A DNA stretch of 64,000 bases, from positions 4,238,524 through 4,302,523 of the forward strand of contig NC_049989.1 of assembly GCF_000003815.2 (NCBI RefSeq), in the 5' to 3' direction. A program made the translations under genes and the position numbers. Of this stretch, positions 23,489 to 35,573 are shown in pieces. Origin of the DNA: Branchiostoma floridae (Eukaryota > Chordata > Leptocardii > Amphioxiformes > Branchiostomatidae). The first letter of the stretch is position 1. The number at the start of each line of letters is the position of its first letter. Under the pieces are notes generated by a model, which saw only the letters and a program-made list of their open reading frames with translations, ran no database searches and was not told the DNA's origin.

Positions 23489-23490
23489 TA
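23449..23490. repeat. (GTCT)n microsatellite
   Basis: About nine near-perfect GTCT units precede the taactcgagaa repeat tract and may be part of that repeat's left end. Confidence 0.9.
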
Positions 23491-23499
23491 ACAGTATAA

Positions 23500-25000
23500 C
23501 TCGAGAAGCCTTTTATGGATCCCAATAATATTTGGTAGGTGGGTAGGGGTCAGGAAAACGAAGGTCAAGTTCGATAATGGGCCCCCTAGCGGCTTGCTAA
23601 GGTACTGCAGCAAAACCTCAATTTTTTTTATCTCGTGTTCTGGACCTGCTGTGGTTATGATTTTTGAGTGGTAGATAGCCCTTGGTGCAGAGAGTAAGTG
23701 CTTTAAGTTTGGACCCCCTAGCGGCTTGTTTGGAACTGCAGTCGCCGATTTCCTTTCAAACTTTGGACGAGAATAACTCGAGAACGTGTTGATGGATCGT
23801 CATGGTTTTTGGTATGTAGATAGCCCAAGTAACAATGTACACAATGAAATACCAATTATGCAAATCAGCAACTAATTTGCATAATTAATGAGGAAAGTTT
23901 ATAAATCCACTGCATTTCACGATAGGACTTTCAAACTTGTCACATATATAGATGAGGGAGAGAGAAATATCAATGCATATTAATAATGCAAATGACGGCC
24001 TCATTTGCATAATTAATGAGAAAGTATAAACGTGTTGACGGATCGTCATGGTTTTTGGTATGTAGATAGCCAAAGGGAAGACTTACATGATGGAATTATA
24101 ATTATGCAAATCGACTGCTAATTTGCATAATTAATGAGAAAAGTTTGTAAATCCACTGCATTCCTTATAGGACTTTCAAACTTGTGGGTCCGGTTCGGAA
24201 TTTCAAGTGTCCAGATATCTAAATAGTCCCTAAGAATAAGACGCAAATCAGAGGTTGTCTCCATAGTTTTGGCTCTAGATTTTTCGGCTATCGCTTTAGA
24301 AGTCTATAATCTTTTATACTTCTCCAAATGCTTGTTGTTCGTAGCGTTTTTTGGTGTCGGAGATTTGATCGTGCGGCGAACACTTCCTGGTATTAGTGCG
24401 CGCGATAGCGGTAAAGCGTTTCGTCGCCTGATTACCCAGATCATGCGTTCTATGTGCGTTTTGGGTGTTTTAGCGCCATCGGAGCTCGCGGAAAACGTAT
24501 CGGATAACTTTTTTTCCTTTTTACTCAGTATACAGAAGAAGTCTTGACCTTCATTGCCATATCAGTCATTATCCCAGGAAAATTCATTTTTTCCGTGTAG
24601 CGGTCTGTAAAAAATGGCCCCAAATTAGCAATTTTTTTATGAAAAGCATATATTTTTGATGGTTTTTACCAAAAATAACATTTCTACAGAAAATGTCAAA
24701 TGAGTCTGTCGGTCAGCGACAACACACCCTTTTCCATCGGAAACATTGAATTATCCGAAAAACGATGTTTTGAGAAGCGCTAGTGCTTTTCTCAGAGACA
24801 GTCAAATCGGCCCCAAATCCTAAAAAAAACTCCGAACTGGAACCTTGTCACATTTTTAGCTAAGAAAGAAGGAAATATCAATACACATTTATTATGCAAA
24901 TGATGCTTGATACAATTTAATATTATTATGTAAATCTAATCTGCATAGGGATCTAATTTGCATAAGCAATGGCAAAATGTTATGAACCAACTCCAGGCAT
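23500..25000. repeat. Tandem 246-bp repeat with clustered ATGCAAAT octamers
   Basis: cgtgttgatggatcgtcatg at 23785 returns as cgtgttgacggatcgtcatg at 24031, a 246-bp period. Each unit contains tttttggtatgtagatagcc, ttatgcaaatc, aatttgcataattaatgag and aggactttcaaacttgt. The second unit is split by a 659-bp insertion and resumes at 24845. Eight exact ATGCAAAT/ATTTGCAT octamers occur in the repeat DNA between 23857 and 24965. I associate this repeat with amphioxus genomes. Confidence 0.82.
24186..24844. mobile_element. 659-bp DNA transposon with 18-bp TIRs and a 4-bp TTGT duplication
   Basis: The left end GGGTCCGGTTCGGAATTT and the inverse of the right end, GGTTCCAGTTCGGAGTTT, match at 15 of 18 positions. 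TTGT flanks both ends (24182-24185 and 24845-24848). The first unit of the host repeat reads aaacttgtcacat without interruption and so shows the empty site. Four-base duplications occur in Sola, Chapaev and Ginger elements; which applies is unknown. A 92-codon frame (24269-24547) lies inside but starts without ATG and matches no transposase I know. Confidence 0.85.
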
Positions 25001-26139
25001 ATAAAATAAAATGTAATGAGTAACACATTTATGTCTACAGACATCATTCTACATAACAAACCTGGTTTATTTGGCAAAGGTATGTGTTCGTTGAACTCTA
25101 GTTTCTAATTGAATTTTAAACCGTCAAACTTTGCCAAACACGACAAAGTGAATCCCGGATTTGCAAAGAGTCACAACAAACCACATTTTTCACGCCATAG
25201 GTCACGGCAGCAAACACCTCTGACAGGAAACGAACGCAAAAACATTTGCCCCGTTTGTTGGGAGTTTGGAGAAAATCGCGTTTACCCAGCCAAACTCGAC
25301 ACAAGTTGGAACTTTTCGATCAATCAGGAAGACAACATTCCTCTTCTGGACCACGGTCGCGTGGACATCCCCCTCGTGTGGCGATGCATTGTGGGGAACG
25401 TTTGCAGAGTTTAGGGCAAACAATCTCATTTAGAACTATTTTTTCCAACTAGACACTTAACATTCTTCCAGAGCTAGGAAGCAAAGAAGAAGGCTTAATT
25501 CTCGTTGACTCAGTAGCGTCACGGGGCGTCACGCATGGCTCCAGCTTAAGCCCAAATTCAAAGTGAAATGCCTCCACAACTTGGAAAAGAACTAGGCGTC
25601 TGAGAATTTAGAATGATGTTATACAGCCCTCTGTGAACATTGGCATATCCATGGTGAAGAAAAACTCACCAAAAGACGCCCACTTGGTAAAGATACAGTA
25701 ACCAAGCTTGCATCCTGTGTGTTGATAACGATAGATATAGTTATCGTTCAAAACAGTTAAGAGAGAGGTTACAGTTTTAAAAGGAATAAAGCCAGACAGG
25801 TCTAAGAGTAGGTTAATCCTTGTCAAACACAGGGACTTCTGTAAGTTTCATTCTGGCTGGAAACTTACGTTTGAAAGCAGGGTATTGTTCAAATAGAGCT
25901 TAAGTTAAATGGTACTGAAAGAAATTCTATTATAAATGGGGAAATGTTGGTGTCATTGTGGATGAAATAGATCTCATTGTTCTTTGTCCTACCTTGAAAC
26001 TTTAATCATGGTAGAGTCATAAGTTTAGAGAAATTGCTTCTTTGAAAAGATCTCTGCAGAAAAGTAAAATCATGACACAGAATAGGCACCCTTCCTTGTT
26101 AAAAGAAGATTAGACCTGGACTTAACTCGTAATCAGCTG

Positions 26140-26960
26140 GCTAAGATTGATCATCATAATCCGGGGCTGTATTGAGAGGGGGATTTGTTGTTCCACGGGG
26201 GTACAGGATAGTTGCTGCACTACAGAAAAATTGAGCTACATGGAGGACAATGTTATCCGGCGGCGGGGCTACTTAATGGCAGAGGTTCTAATCCCATATC
26301 TGGATAAATGCTGGCGTATCTCGGCGGGCTGCCCCCGTATCTCAGCATGTTGAAGGGAGGGATTTGGGGCATTACCGGGGACATGTCAGTTGCCCAACTA
26401 CTGAAGAATCGGCCCCTCCAAAGAGACAATGTTACTTAAGCTTCCGTGGAGTCAAAGAAGTAATGAGGTCCCCTTATCCCAGTGATAGCTGAAGGGTGGA
26501 AGAACGTCACAGCTGACAAAGTGGGGAGATATCCGAGGTCTGTTTGTGCCCCCCGAAATATCAGGGCTTCAATCCCCCCTCCTTGTCAGCCGGTGATAAA
26601 ACTGTTTAAAGTTGCGCACTTATCCGAGATTGCTTGTCAGAAATTTGCTCATTGGGATAGCAAAATATTGGAAGATGTTGGTCGGCGCGGGTTGCCGTGG
26701 TGACCAGGGATCCACCTTGACGTCGGACACCCGGTGAAGGAATTTGGCGGTGGCTGTGCCTGGAGAGTCAGACATGTTTGTCGCCCGTGTTTCCCAGAGG
26801 TGTTGACTCACTCGATAGGTTATGGAGAAATATTTGTTGTTTAGCGCCTGATGCCTGGGAGCAATCTGGTAACAAAGATATTGGCGGATTGTTCAGATAA
26901 AGTGTATAAATGGGCGCAGTGCAGCGGCTCAGGCCCCTTTCTGCCAAGACTGAGCAAGTC
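26140..26960. promoter_or_regulatory. G+C-richer, low-repeat island, candidate enhancer
   Basis: About 800 bp contain TAATCC/GGATTA-type, GATAA-type (gtgataaaactg) and AACAATG-type sites, with frequent CpGs and no repeat family. Short frames on both strands lack splice borders or coding character. Early introns of vertebrate AUTS2 are rich in conserved neural enhancers, which motivates the call; nothing in the sequence proves activity. Confidence 0.25.
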
Positions 26961-29246
26961 AGAGTCTGGTAAGAGGTTGTTTTATTGAGAATTTTGTGTC
27001 TAATTGACAATTGGCTTGACATTTTCAGTCTAGCACGTATGTTGTGTGACAGGTAAAAACATGAACTGAACATTTGGAGATTTTAATGTAAAATGTGTAT
27101 TTCTGTCTTTCGGTGTTTAGAGAGATAGAATCAGACTGGACAATCAGAGCAAAGAACACTGTTGTTCTTTAAAGAACTGTTGTTCTTTGCGGAGCTACCT
27201 GTACATGTAGCTTGTGATTTGTTACTACCAGTCAATCATTGTTGATGTATATTTGATGGTTGATACCATAAGGACCTGAGGTTGAGTTAGCTGGAAGATT
27301 ATTGCATCTGGCTCTCTTGGCTTCCCATGATTTATGTTCTCCCTGTCTGCATTTTACTCGGGATTGTGTAAAGATGACAGCTGCTGACAGTGTAGTTATA
27401 TCCTCCTTTCACCACACCCAATAAAATTGCTCCCAAAAGGGACACAGTACAGTCTCCGCAAGGGCTCGTACCTGTCATAAATCCACACACCCTCCAGCCC
27501 CCATGAGATCTGCTGGTAAGCCTCATCTGGCTTTAGTCCTACTAACATTCAGCTTCCCTGACAGTAATGGGAAGAACCAGTGCATTTACAGATTACCCAG
27601 ACTCTCCTGGTGTGGATTTACTGTTCATCTAGCAAAAAAAAGAGTGTGGGCAAGATGGCAGGCCAGTGGGACAGAAAGGTCAGTATCAGGTAGGAGATGT
27701 GTAGCTGCTGTGGTGAGTAGAACAAGCTGGGTCTGATTCTTCCCTGCTTGTCTGTATTGCTTTTATCAAATCCCCCTGGCGTGGATCTATGCCAGCGTTG
27801 ATAGTAGTTATGGATGAGGCATGTCACTTTTATCCAACTCTTTCCCTGTGGTTGATAGAAAGCGCTTTGATGCACTAAAGGGTCTTGGGGCGTATGGATA
27901 TGAAAAATACATTCATCCACTTTGCAATATCACCACGGGTTGTGTTAAGAGAGAGTTTCCTATGCAATGACATTTGGAATCGGGAAATATACTGATGTCG
28001 GCTTTTATGGATATTGATGTCTGTTAATACATTGCCGGCGTGCATTTTTTATGCAGTCTATGTAATCTTATGTCGGTCATAATTTCTGTTACTTAAATGT
28101 TATCACTGGATGGTTGCTAGTGTGTAGCACATAGCCTAATTGGTACCAGTGAGGTCATACTTTAGCCTGTGATGATTGTTGATGTATTTCAGTGCAGACA
28201 TACTGTAGGCATGGTGCGGCCTAACGTTTGTATCCATACAGGTGTGCTCTAAGTCTAAATACCATTATCAGTGTGGGAAAAACCCTGAAGTCTTGCCTAG
28301 TTTTACGGCCAGGACTGAAAGAAGTGAAAATCGTCACGGTTGGAAGATTGGTGGGTAATAATGATTATTGATCGCTGACCTTGGTTACACAAGGACCACT
28401 TTTTACAGCTTTACACAATAAAGTGATTTGCTGTCTTGGTGCAAATATGTCGCTGATTGCGTTGCTACCTGTTTCACTCCTCTCCCCGTCCTTTTGAGGT
28501 GTAGCCCTAGTATTAAGTATTTCCGTTGATACAATGTCTGTGACCAACCAGCCGAAGTATTGGTCAATTTGTAATGATGTGATGAGTGATAATGTCTGGT
28601 CTGTTTGTACTTTAGTATGCGAATCCAACAACAACCAGGTGTTTTTGCGCATTCCTTTACTTTCATGGTCTTAAGTTTTCCCTGGCTTCTGGAGGGGATT
28701 AATTAGAGGTGATCTATTCCTCTAACTGATTGTAATGACGGGTTTTATCTCGAGATGTTTGTATATCCAGTAATTAACAAGGCCGAGGTAATTTGGTGGA
28801 GAAAAGTGGGATAAGCTCCGGACAAAGATTGCCCAGTGAAGAAAAAATGATACACGCGCAGGTTTCGGGTCAATATTATTTTGATTTTTGCGATTTTAAT
28901 CTAGCAGCCTTTAGAAAGATTTAGGTTACTTTGCCAATCACAGTCACTGTAAATAAAGGCAGTTCTATAGATTTGGAATGTGCCTGTCAAGTTTTTATTA
29001 TGTTTTAGTCCCTTTACGTACGTCATACCGGTAACTTAGACGTAGTTGATACATTACTCAAGTTATTGTACTGCCAGGCCTACTCTGATTGAAATGTCAG
29101 TGTCAAATGGAACAGCCACATTTTGTGCAGGCTTTCAAATTGGTCTAGCAAACTGGTTGTTCCATTGGCAAACAGTGACTATCTGTTCGGCTTTTAGGTA
29201 ACCATTATCCCCTTCAGTGTCACTGGTAGATTACTGAGCATTGTTC

Positions 29247-29457
29247 TAACAGATAGGGTTCATCATCATCATCATCATTTGTCGTCCTCTACGAGGTACA
29301 GCAGGTGAAGTATGACTTCCAGTACAGTCTTGCATACATACTGTAGCTGTGAGAATTTCCGGACCGTCCAGTCTGGTTTCTAACTCAATAAGCTTCTTCA
29401 AAGTTAGCCTTGGGCGACCAACCCGTTTCTTGGAGAAAACAGGTGTCCAGAACAAGA
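29247..29457 (-). pseudogene. 3' end of a non-LTR retrotransposon (truncated)
   Basis: On the minus strand a frame reads FWTPVFSKKRVGRPRLTLKK, then a segment with ELETRLDGPE and VCMQD, and ends at PRRGRQ followed by (ATG)n. A basic GRPR-type stretch followed by a 'CMQDR'-like motif near the end, then a simple trinucleotide tail, is the usual 3' terminus of LINE-type ORF2. Only the last 60 or so codons are present, so this is a 5'-truncated copy. No complete reverse transcriptase is in the window. Confidence 0.6.
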
Positions 29458-30006
29458 GTTTTCCTGATAGTGTTAGTGGGAAGATTTGTTGTCATAAACT
29501 GAGAGTTATCCAAAGTTTGATAAGTAGGCTGGGCTGGTGCTGAAGGAGCTTGGGCTCTAAGCATCTGGGCAATTGTTAGGCTGTGCTGATGGCATTTGCT
29601 TGTCTATCATGCCGCCAAACGGGATGCCTTGCTTGCACACTAGTAACCAAGGTAGCCTCTGGAGCTGCAGTTCACAACAGGACTGCATGATGGAGCTTCA
29701 ACTCTGTTGGTCGCTTGATGTTTGACAGACGTCACATACATATGTAGGATGACTGCTTTTAGAAGGTTGTCATAGCTTGTCTTGTTTTTTTATAGGAATT
29801 TATCAACAGTAATTTGTAATAACTTTTCACATGTTTATGTACTAGTTTGTATTAGGTCAACACCATTTCACCATTGCCAATTTACCATGGTAATAAGGAA
29901 GTGTAATGGTAAGTTTAACAGCCTCGCGGATATGGCTAGCACTTAGTCAGTGAGTCCTGCATGATTGATATAGACTCAATTGATTTTCACTTACTTCTCC
30001 ATAAGT

Positions 30007-30208
30007 CTTGCTAGTTCACCTTTATTCCCTGGGTAACATATATCCATTGTACCTAAAGGCAGGATATCAAGTCAAAGGACGGTGGTTTAAAAATGGCATT
30101 TTTTTCCTCAATATAACGCAGTTTGAGAGCACCGTCTGTCGACTTGATATTCCGAAATACCCTGGTGTGAAATATAATGGATAAAGGTTACCCCATGAAC
30201 TAGCGTTA
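30007..30208. mobile_element. MITE family 'ctagttcacctttatccg', copy 2
   Basis: The ends gctagttcacctttattcc and ggttaccccatgaactagcg are the same as those of the copy at 4974, with a diverged interior (ggatatcaag / cttgatattcc also pair). It is older than copy 1, judging by mismatches between the arms. Confidence 0.8.
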
Positions 30209-31287
30209 TACTTAATGCTGACTGTGAATGCTTAATCTTTCATAAGCCTAAAAGTTCTATTTAGTGAAAAATCAAACATCTCATATTGAAGTAGTATGTA
30301 CCCACAAATATCTTTACCCTATAGCATACAAATGTATGTGCCCTATTCCCTGATTGGTTATAGTGTCTTCCATTGCATGATGGATGCTCCTGCATAACCC
30401 TCTGACCTTACTTGGATAGCAAAATGGCCTTGGGGATTTATAGTGAGGATCAGGCTGGATAAAGGAGGATTACCTGGCCTTATGTGGGATAAGTGAGTTC
30501 CTGTGTCATACATAAGGAAGTAGATACACACAGTGTCACTCCTCCTGGTTAGGGAAAGGCAGTAAAATGTCATTATAGGGGTCACTCAGAGGACGTTCCT
30601 TCATGTGTATGAATATCTGAAGGGTAAAATGTGAAGTTGAGGTACATACAGGTGGGTGACATATGAGTAAACAATGATATGAGGAAGATATATGCTACAG
30701 GGGGAAATACAAGGGATTTAAAGAATATGTTGCTCCCAGGCCTTTTCTTTTAGGTAGGTAAGCAGAAGTCTGACTGAGGAAAATTGTACACGAATGAAGA
30801 TCTACAAGCCTAAAACATGTTTAATATTTGCATCTTTGAATTATTTTCTTTTTGAGACTTTAATAGGTAGTTTTTAAAAGCAGCCAGTGTGACAAGAAAT
30901 TGATATCTTTCTGAAGATTTAATAAGATATTCCATACAATGTGTAATATAGATACATGTAGTATCTATACAACTGCATTACAAGCAGCTACTTTCAGGAT
31001 GATCGGTATCTCTACCTCCTTGGTGTGCTGAAGTAGTTTGACTGTAGAGGCTGGGCTTGTACACAACACCTTAGGAAGGTATGCAGGCAGGCATTTTGAG
31101 TAGCCAGTTGACACAACACAGCCTCATATCCCAGCCACTGTTGTGTTTGGGTGCTGAAGATCTCTCCAGATGAAAGGGTTGCATTGTCAAGGGAAGGTGA
31201 CTGACATGATTGATGAGCCTCCTGCCTCATCTTCATTCATTCAGGGGAGGGGCGTGGCCTCAGGGACATTTCACAAGGACTAAAGAG

Positions 31288-31313
31288 GGATTATAAGGGA
31301 TTATCCTGGATTA
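31288..31313 (+). promoter_or_regulatory. Three GGATTA sites at exact 10-bp spacing
   Basis: GGATTA occurs at 31288, 31298 and 31308. This is the core site of K50 homeodomain factors (Otx, Gsc, Pitx). The 10-bp spacing puts all three on the same face of the helix. Confidence 0.45.
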
Positions 31314-31379
31314 AGGCATTTGAAGACAGGCAGGAAGGGCATGTGATGACCTAGTTCCTTTACCTAGGGTATGTCTTAA

Positions 31380-31750
31380 TCAATAACTCCTATTTCTACT
31401 TGTTACTGTTAAGCTCATTTCAAGCCATTTCATGTGGTAATGATTTCTTTAACGTTGTTCTGATGTAGAGTAAACAATTACAAGGATATTTGTGGAGACC
31501 TGTTAGAGAAGGGATATTTAGAACCACCTGTACGCATCGCATTGTTCATTGCTGGTTAGATAGGTCAGAACTCTTTTATTTTAACTTATTACTGTCAAGC
31601 TTGTTTCAAGCTATTCCATAGGGTAAAGATGTCTTGTAGATAGTCCTTGTTCTATGAACAGTTACAAGGATGAGTGTGGAGACCTGTTAGAGAAGGGATG
31701 TTCAGAACCACCTGTTATCATCACAATGTTCACTGCTGGTTAGGTAGATC
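31380..31750. repeat. Tandem duplication with ~184-bp period
   Basis: Each unit runs ttactgt-aagct--tttcaagc, ttacaaggat, tgtggagacctgttagagaa, gggat-tt-agaaccacctgt and cactgctggtta. Copies start near 31383 and 31567, diverged by about 20% by eye. Confidence 0.8.
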
Positions 31751-33589
31751 AACCTTAACCCTTTTACCACTTGCCATGTTGACACCTGATAACTAGGACG
31801 GAAGTTGTATGTTATTTGACACCTAACTCAATTACCAAAAGGGAAATGTAACTCTGAACCTTTTGTTCTTTTTCAAGATCCTAATTAAACTCCTGTATGT
31901 GTCTTTATGTGCTTGGTTTTGTTGATGAATATGAAGTTAGAATACCTGTCAACTGTAGATCATCACTAAATATCATTAGATTATATATTTCTGAACATGT
32001 GCGTAAGCCCTGCCGTTTAATGTTTCCACAGGCCCTTATGCTGGTAGGTTTAACTTAAAAGCAAAGGGTCATATTAGACAGCCAACATTACAAAGAATGA
32101 CATTCATCTTGACCCAGTGAAGAGTTCGGAGATGGGTTGGTAGATACCGTTCAGGTATGCTAATCCATTAAAGCCTCACCTGCAGCCACGGACGGCTTCC
32201 TTTGATCACCCATTGAAGGGGTCGACCCCAAACAAGTCTGCAGATCCTCCAAATTCTCATGGTTCATTGTTCTCTGGTGCCGCACCTGGAGTCAGACCGC
32301 AGCCTGTATTAGAATTAATGCAGACAATGTGTTCAACTGATCTACAGGAGATGAAAGGATTACGTGCCCCTTTTTTTATGTATTCATCAGGCATTCATAG
32401 CAGGTGTGTAGGTTCTTTTTCTCCTCTGGACTTGCCTAAGAGGACAAGTATCTGTTTAGATTGTGACAATCTATTTCACACTTCAATATGCAAAGCTTTG
32501 CAGAAATCTGTTGAAATCTGAAAGTTTTTTTTAAAATGGTCAAAAACCACGAAAACATGCAAAGAATGATTCCTGCTCCTCGCAAGACAAAATAATCCGA
32601 GGAAACTTAAAATTTTGAGTTTGGTTAAGTGTCATTTATAATTGATAAACGGACCTATTCTGCATGTCAATTCTTCACAATGTGAGGTCATTAGTTCCAT
32701 CTTATCAGCCCAAATACCAGTACTATCTGGATGTAGCAGGAATGTCCAAGCCAGATCCTTCAGACAACAGGAACCCTCCAGGGTACGTACTGATCAGGAC
32801 TGCAGATAACCCTGATGTGTTCTGTTTACTCATGATCACATTATCCTGTGTTATCTCTATCTCCTGGGCTACTACTGGTAGTATGGCTATTACGTCCTGC
32901 AATTTTGTGTGAAACCAGTAGAGGTCTCTTTGCCACTGTTGTTCATATATGGAATATTGAAGAAACTGGAGTACAAACGGGAAAGGAGTTTTTATGGAGA
33001 TGATTTGAAGAAGGGAAAGTTTGGAGGTGAGAAGATAGCTATCTTTTGTTGGCATGACAGGGTATCATTTCTGGTGCTTGATTGATGAGGGGATGTTATC
33101 ATGGTTGTTTGCCTCCAGGTACTGATGCTTATCAGTCAGTACCTATAAACACCTTCTTTCAGCACAAAGCCTGAAGAATCACACATTGAAGGAATCTTGT
33201 GAGAGGAGACTGCAGTATATGTATAGTTGTTGGTGAAGACATCTCTCTTGATGTGTTGATGTCTGACTGTGTGAGGTGAGAGTCTTACCTGTTATTGGGA
33301 GTCACTCTAAGTCTTGTGCAAAAGGATCACATGAACTATATGTTAAGTGAAACGTTCACTGTACATATTGTTTATGGATCATTCACTGATAGAGTGTTTT
33401 GTGTATTTAACAATTTTGTGTATTTGGTAGTAATGGCTTTCTTTAGAATTCAATGCCTCTAAAGGCTGACTATTCTATATTTTTTCTCTTTAAAGTAGCA
33501 AACATATGGTTGATGCAGTGGTGCTACTGCATGTGTGTTTTTATAGCGAAAAATGCATTTAATTAGTTTTTAGGGGCGCCTTGTTTTAC

Positions 33590-33960
33590 TACTTTTAGCA
33601 CCTCCAATGACAAGCTTCACCAGTTGCTCACCCGAAGGTAAAACAGGCGATCAAAGTCCCCATTGTGGAGTTGTTGAACTGACCTTTCCTAAATCCTTCT
33701 GTCCTCAGTAAGTCACAAAAATGTTACAACAACCGTGACATCCTCTCGCCAAACTGTGTTTCCGTTTGGGATCAAGAAAGGAACCCCGTCCTTCTGTCGT
33801 TTTTCCGCTCTGTCCCCCGCGAACAATGGCCGCCAATATGGAAAAGGGACTTGTGGCACTAAAACATCAACAAGCGACATTAACATTCTTGCACGGCTGC
33901 GCTTGGATGTCTGAGGGGTTGTTTGGGGGCTGATAGTCCCTCACTGTGTACCTAACGTAG
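33590..33960. promoter_or_regulatory. G+C-richer island with TCF, SOX and YY1-type motifs
   Basis: gcgatcaaagtcc is a TCF/LEF-type site, aacaatgg is a SOX-type site, and atggccgccaatatgg is a reverse YY1 motif. CpGs are frequent and no repeat family is visible. There is no frame with splice borders. Confidence 0.25.
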
Positions 33961-35573
33961 TGTACTCAACATAACACGCAAGCAGGAGCAAATTCTCTAC
34001 CTAAACGTGTGTGATATATATACAAAATCGTAAAACGTTCTGAAATTTATTTCTCATTTTATGCACGTCTTTCATTTACAAGTATTTTGTTGTCTGTCTA
34101 CAATATCACATGGAATTGGTAATGACTTGAACTGTCATTAAGGTAGTTATTCCAGTATTCCTGTATGGTGGCTGATTGTCATTATTGTCTGTTTGTTAGA
34201 AACAATCACATTTCCTTGCTCGTGCCCAATGCTGTCTCACTCAACACATACCTTGTTTCTGAAAGGTCTTACCCAACATGGTGTGCTTAGGTCAACAAGC
34301 CATTGTTCTGCAGGGCTCTGTTATTCCTGCTCACATGCTCCACATGCTGCGGTGTTTCGCGCCAGCCATCGAAGAAAAATATTTTTCTGTCAGGGAGACG
34401 CTTTTGTGGGAAACAAGTGGTTAATGCTTTTGCACTGTTTTGTTTTGGATTGAGGCGGTGAATGGTGGAAAGTGGCCTGTTGGTACACTTAATGGTCCCT
34501 GACTACTGCTGCTGTTGCAGGACAAATACCAAAACCAAACCAGGAGGGCAAAGAACTCTACATGTTTGTCTAAGTTTTGTAAAGGCCATCCTTGACTTAG
34601 ATACTTCCCTTGTCAACTAGGAATGATATATTGCTGCCATACATATACACGATTGTTCTGTTGTATCTGGAAACAAAAATAACAAATTCTTGAGGTAGAG
34701 GAATACTGAACTTTGTCAAAGAGGGAAATGTTTTATTTCGGATTCTTTCCACTACAAGAAATGGCACTTAAAAGAACCAAAATCCTAAACTGCATAGCAA
34801 AGCATTATTTAAGCATTATTTATGGCATTTTAATATGCACTGTCAGGTGAAAATCATCCCCTGCAAGTCTATAACTAGATGGTAGTAACAGATGGTAGAC
34901 TAGTAATAAATAACGCCATGGTGTAGTCGTAATAAATAACACGGTGGTGTAGTATAAAGAAAATATTTTTGAAGTTAACTAGGAAATCCTAGAGAAAACC
35001 TGTGATGAAAAGTATTGTATTGAGACAACTGTTGTATTGAGATAACAATACATTAATCAATACTCAAACTACAGGAGCATTAAGTCTTTTGCATCAACTG
35101 TATCTTGACCTTTTTCTACTTTTTTCCCTATTGGATTATCGAAACTTGTCTTCATCTCCTTAACACATGAATTCATAGTTAGGCTACAATAAAACCTTCT
35201 GTTCAACAAGAGCTCCTCAGTGTCACTGATGAAAGGCAGTGGATGCTATCTGAACATTTCCCAAAGTTGTTCTGTATGGAGCCTCTTTTCGTACTTCTTC
35301 AAGTGCAAGTTTAAAGCGGCAGAATATTGACGTACATATCACTGAGACAATAGCTTTGCTAGTCACAAATCAATCTGATAGTCACGGCTAATTTAGCTAC
35401 AGTCTGATCATGACGTCAGAAATATCGGCTATAAACACAATAAATATATGTATGAGGTCATAAAACAACTGTTACGTAGATACAATTTCCTGCTTCCTTT
35501 AATGACGTAATGCTGTAATAATCTTTCTAATAACTTTTACATCGTCTGCTTATGTACATCACCTGTCTATATC

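Noticed and set aside
24269-24547. 92-codon frame
   Set aside because: It lies wholly inside the 659-bp transposon, begins with TTG and resembles no transposase.
25109-25414. A 101-codon frame containing RQQTPLTG, which recalls RQTPLT in vertebrate AUTS2
   Set aside because: It has no ATG at its start, no convincing acceptor or donor, and lies after exon A although the vertebrate segment precedes the exon A equivalent. The match is six residues and probably chance.
32031-32044. Possible 12-bp micro-exon (tttccacag ... ctg|gtaggt)
   Set aside because: Signals are adequate but there is no homology support, and chance pairs of AG and GT at this spacing are common.
34517-34583. Acceptor-like gctgttgcag followed by a short open frame (DKYQNQTRRAKN...)
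   Set aside because: No donor follows before the stop, and the peptide has no AUTS2 resemblance.
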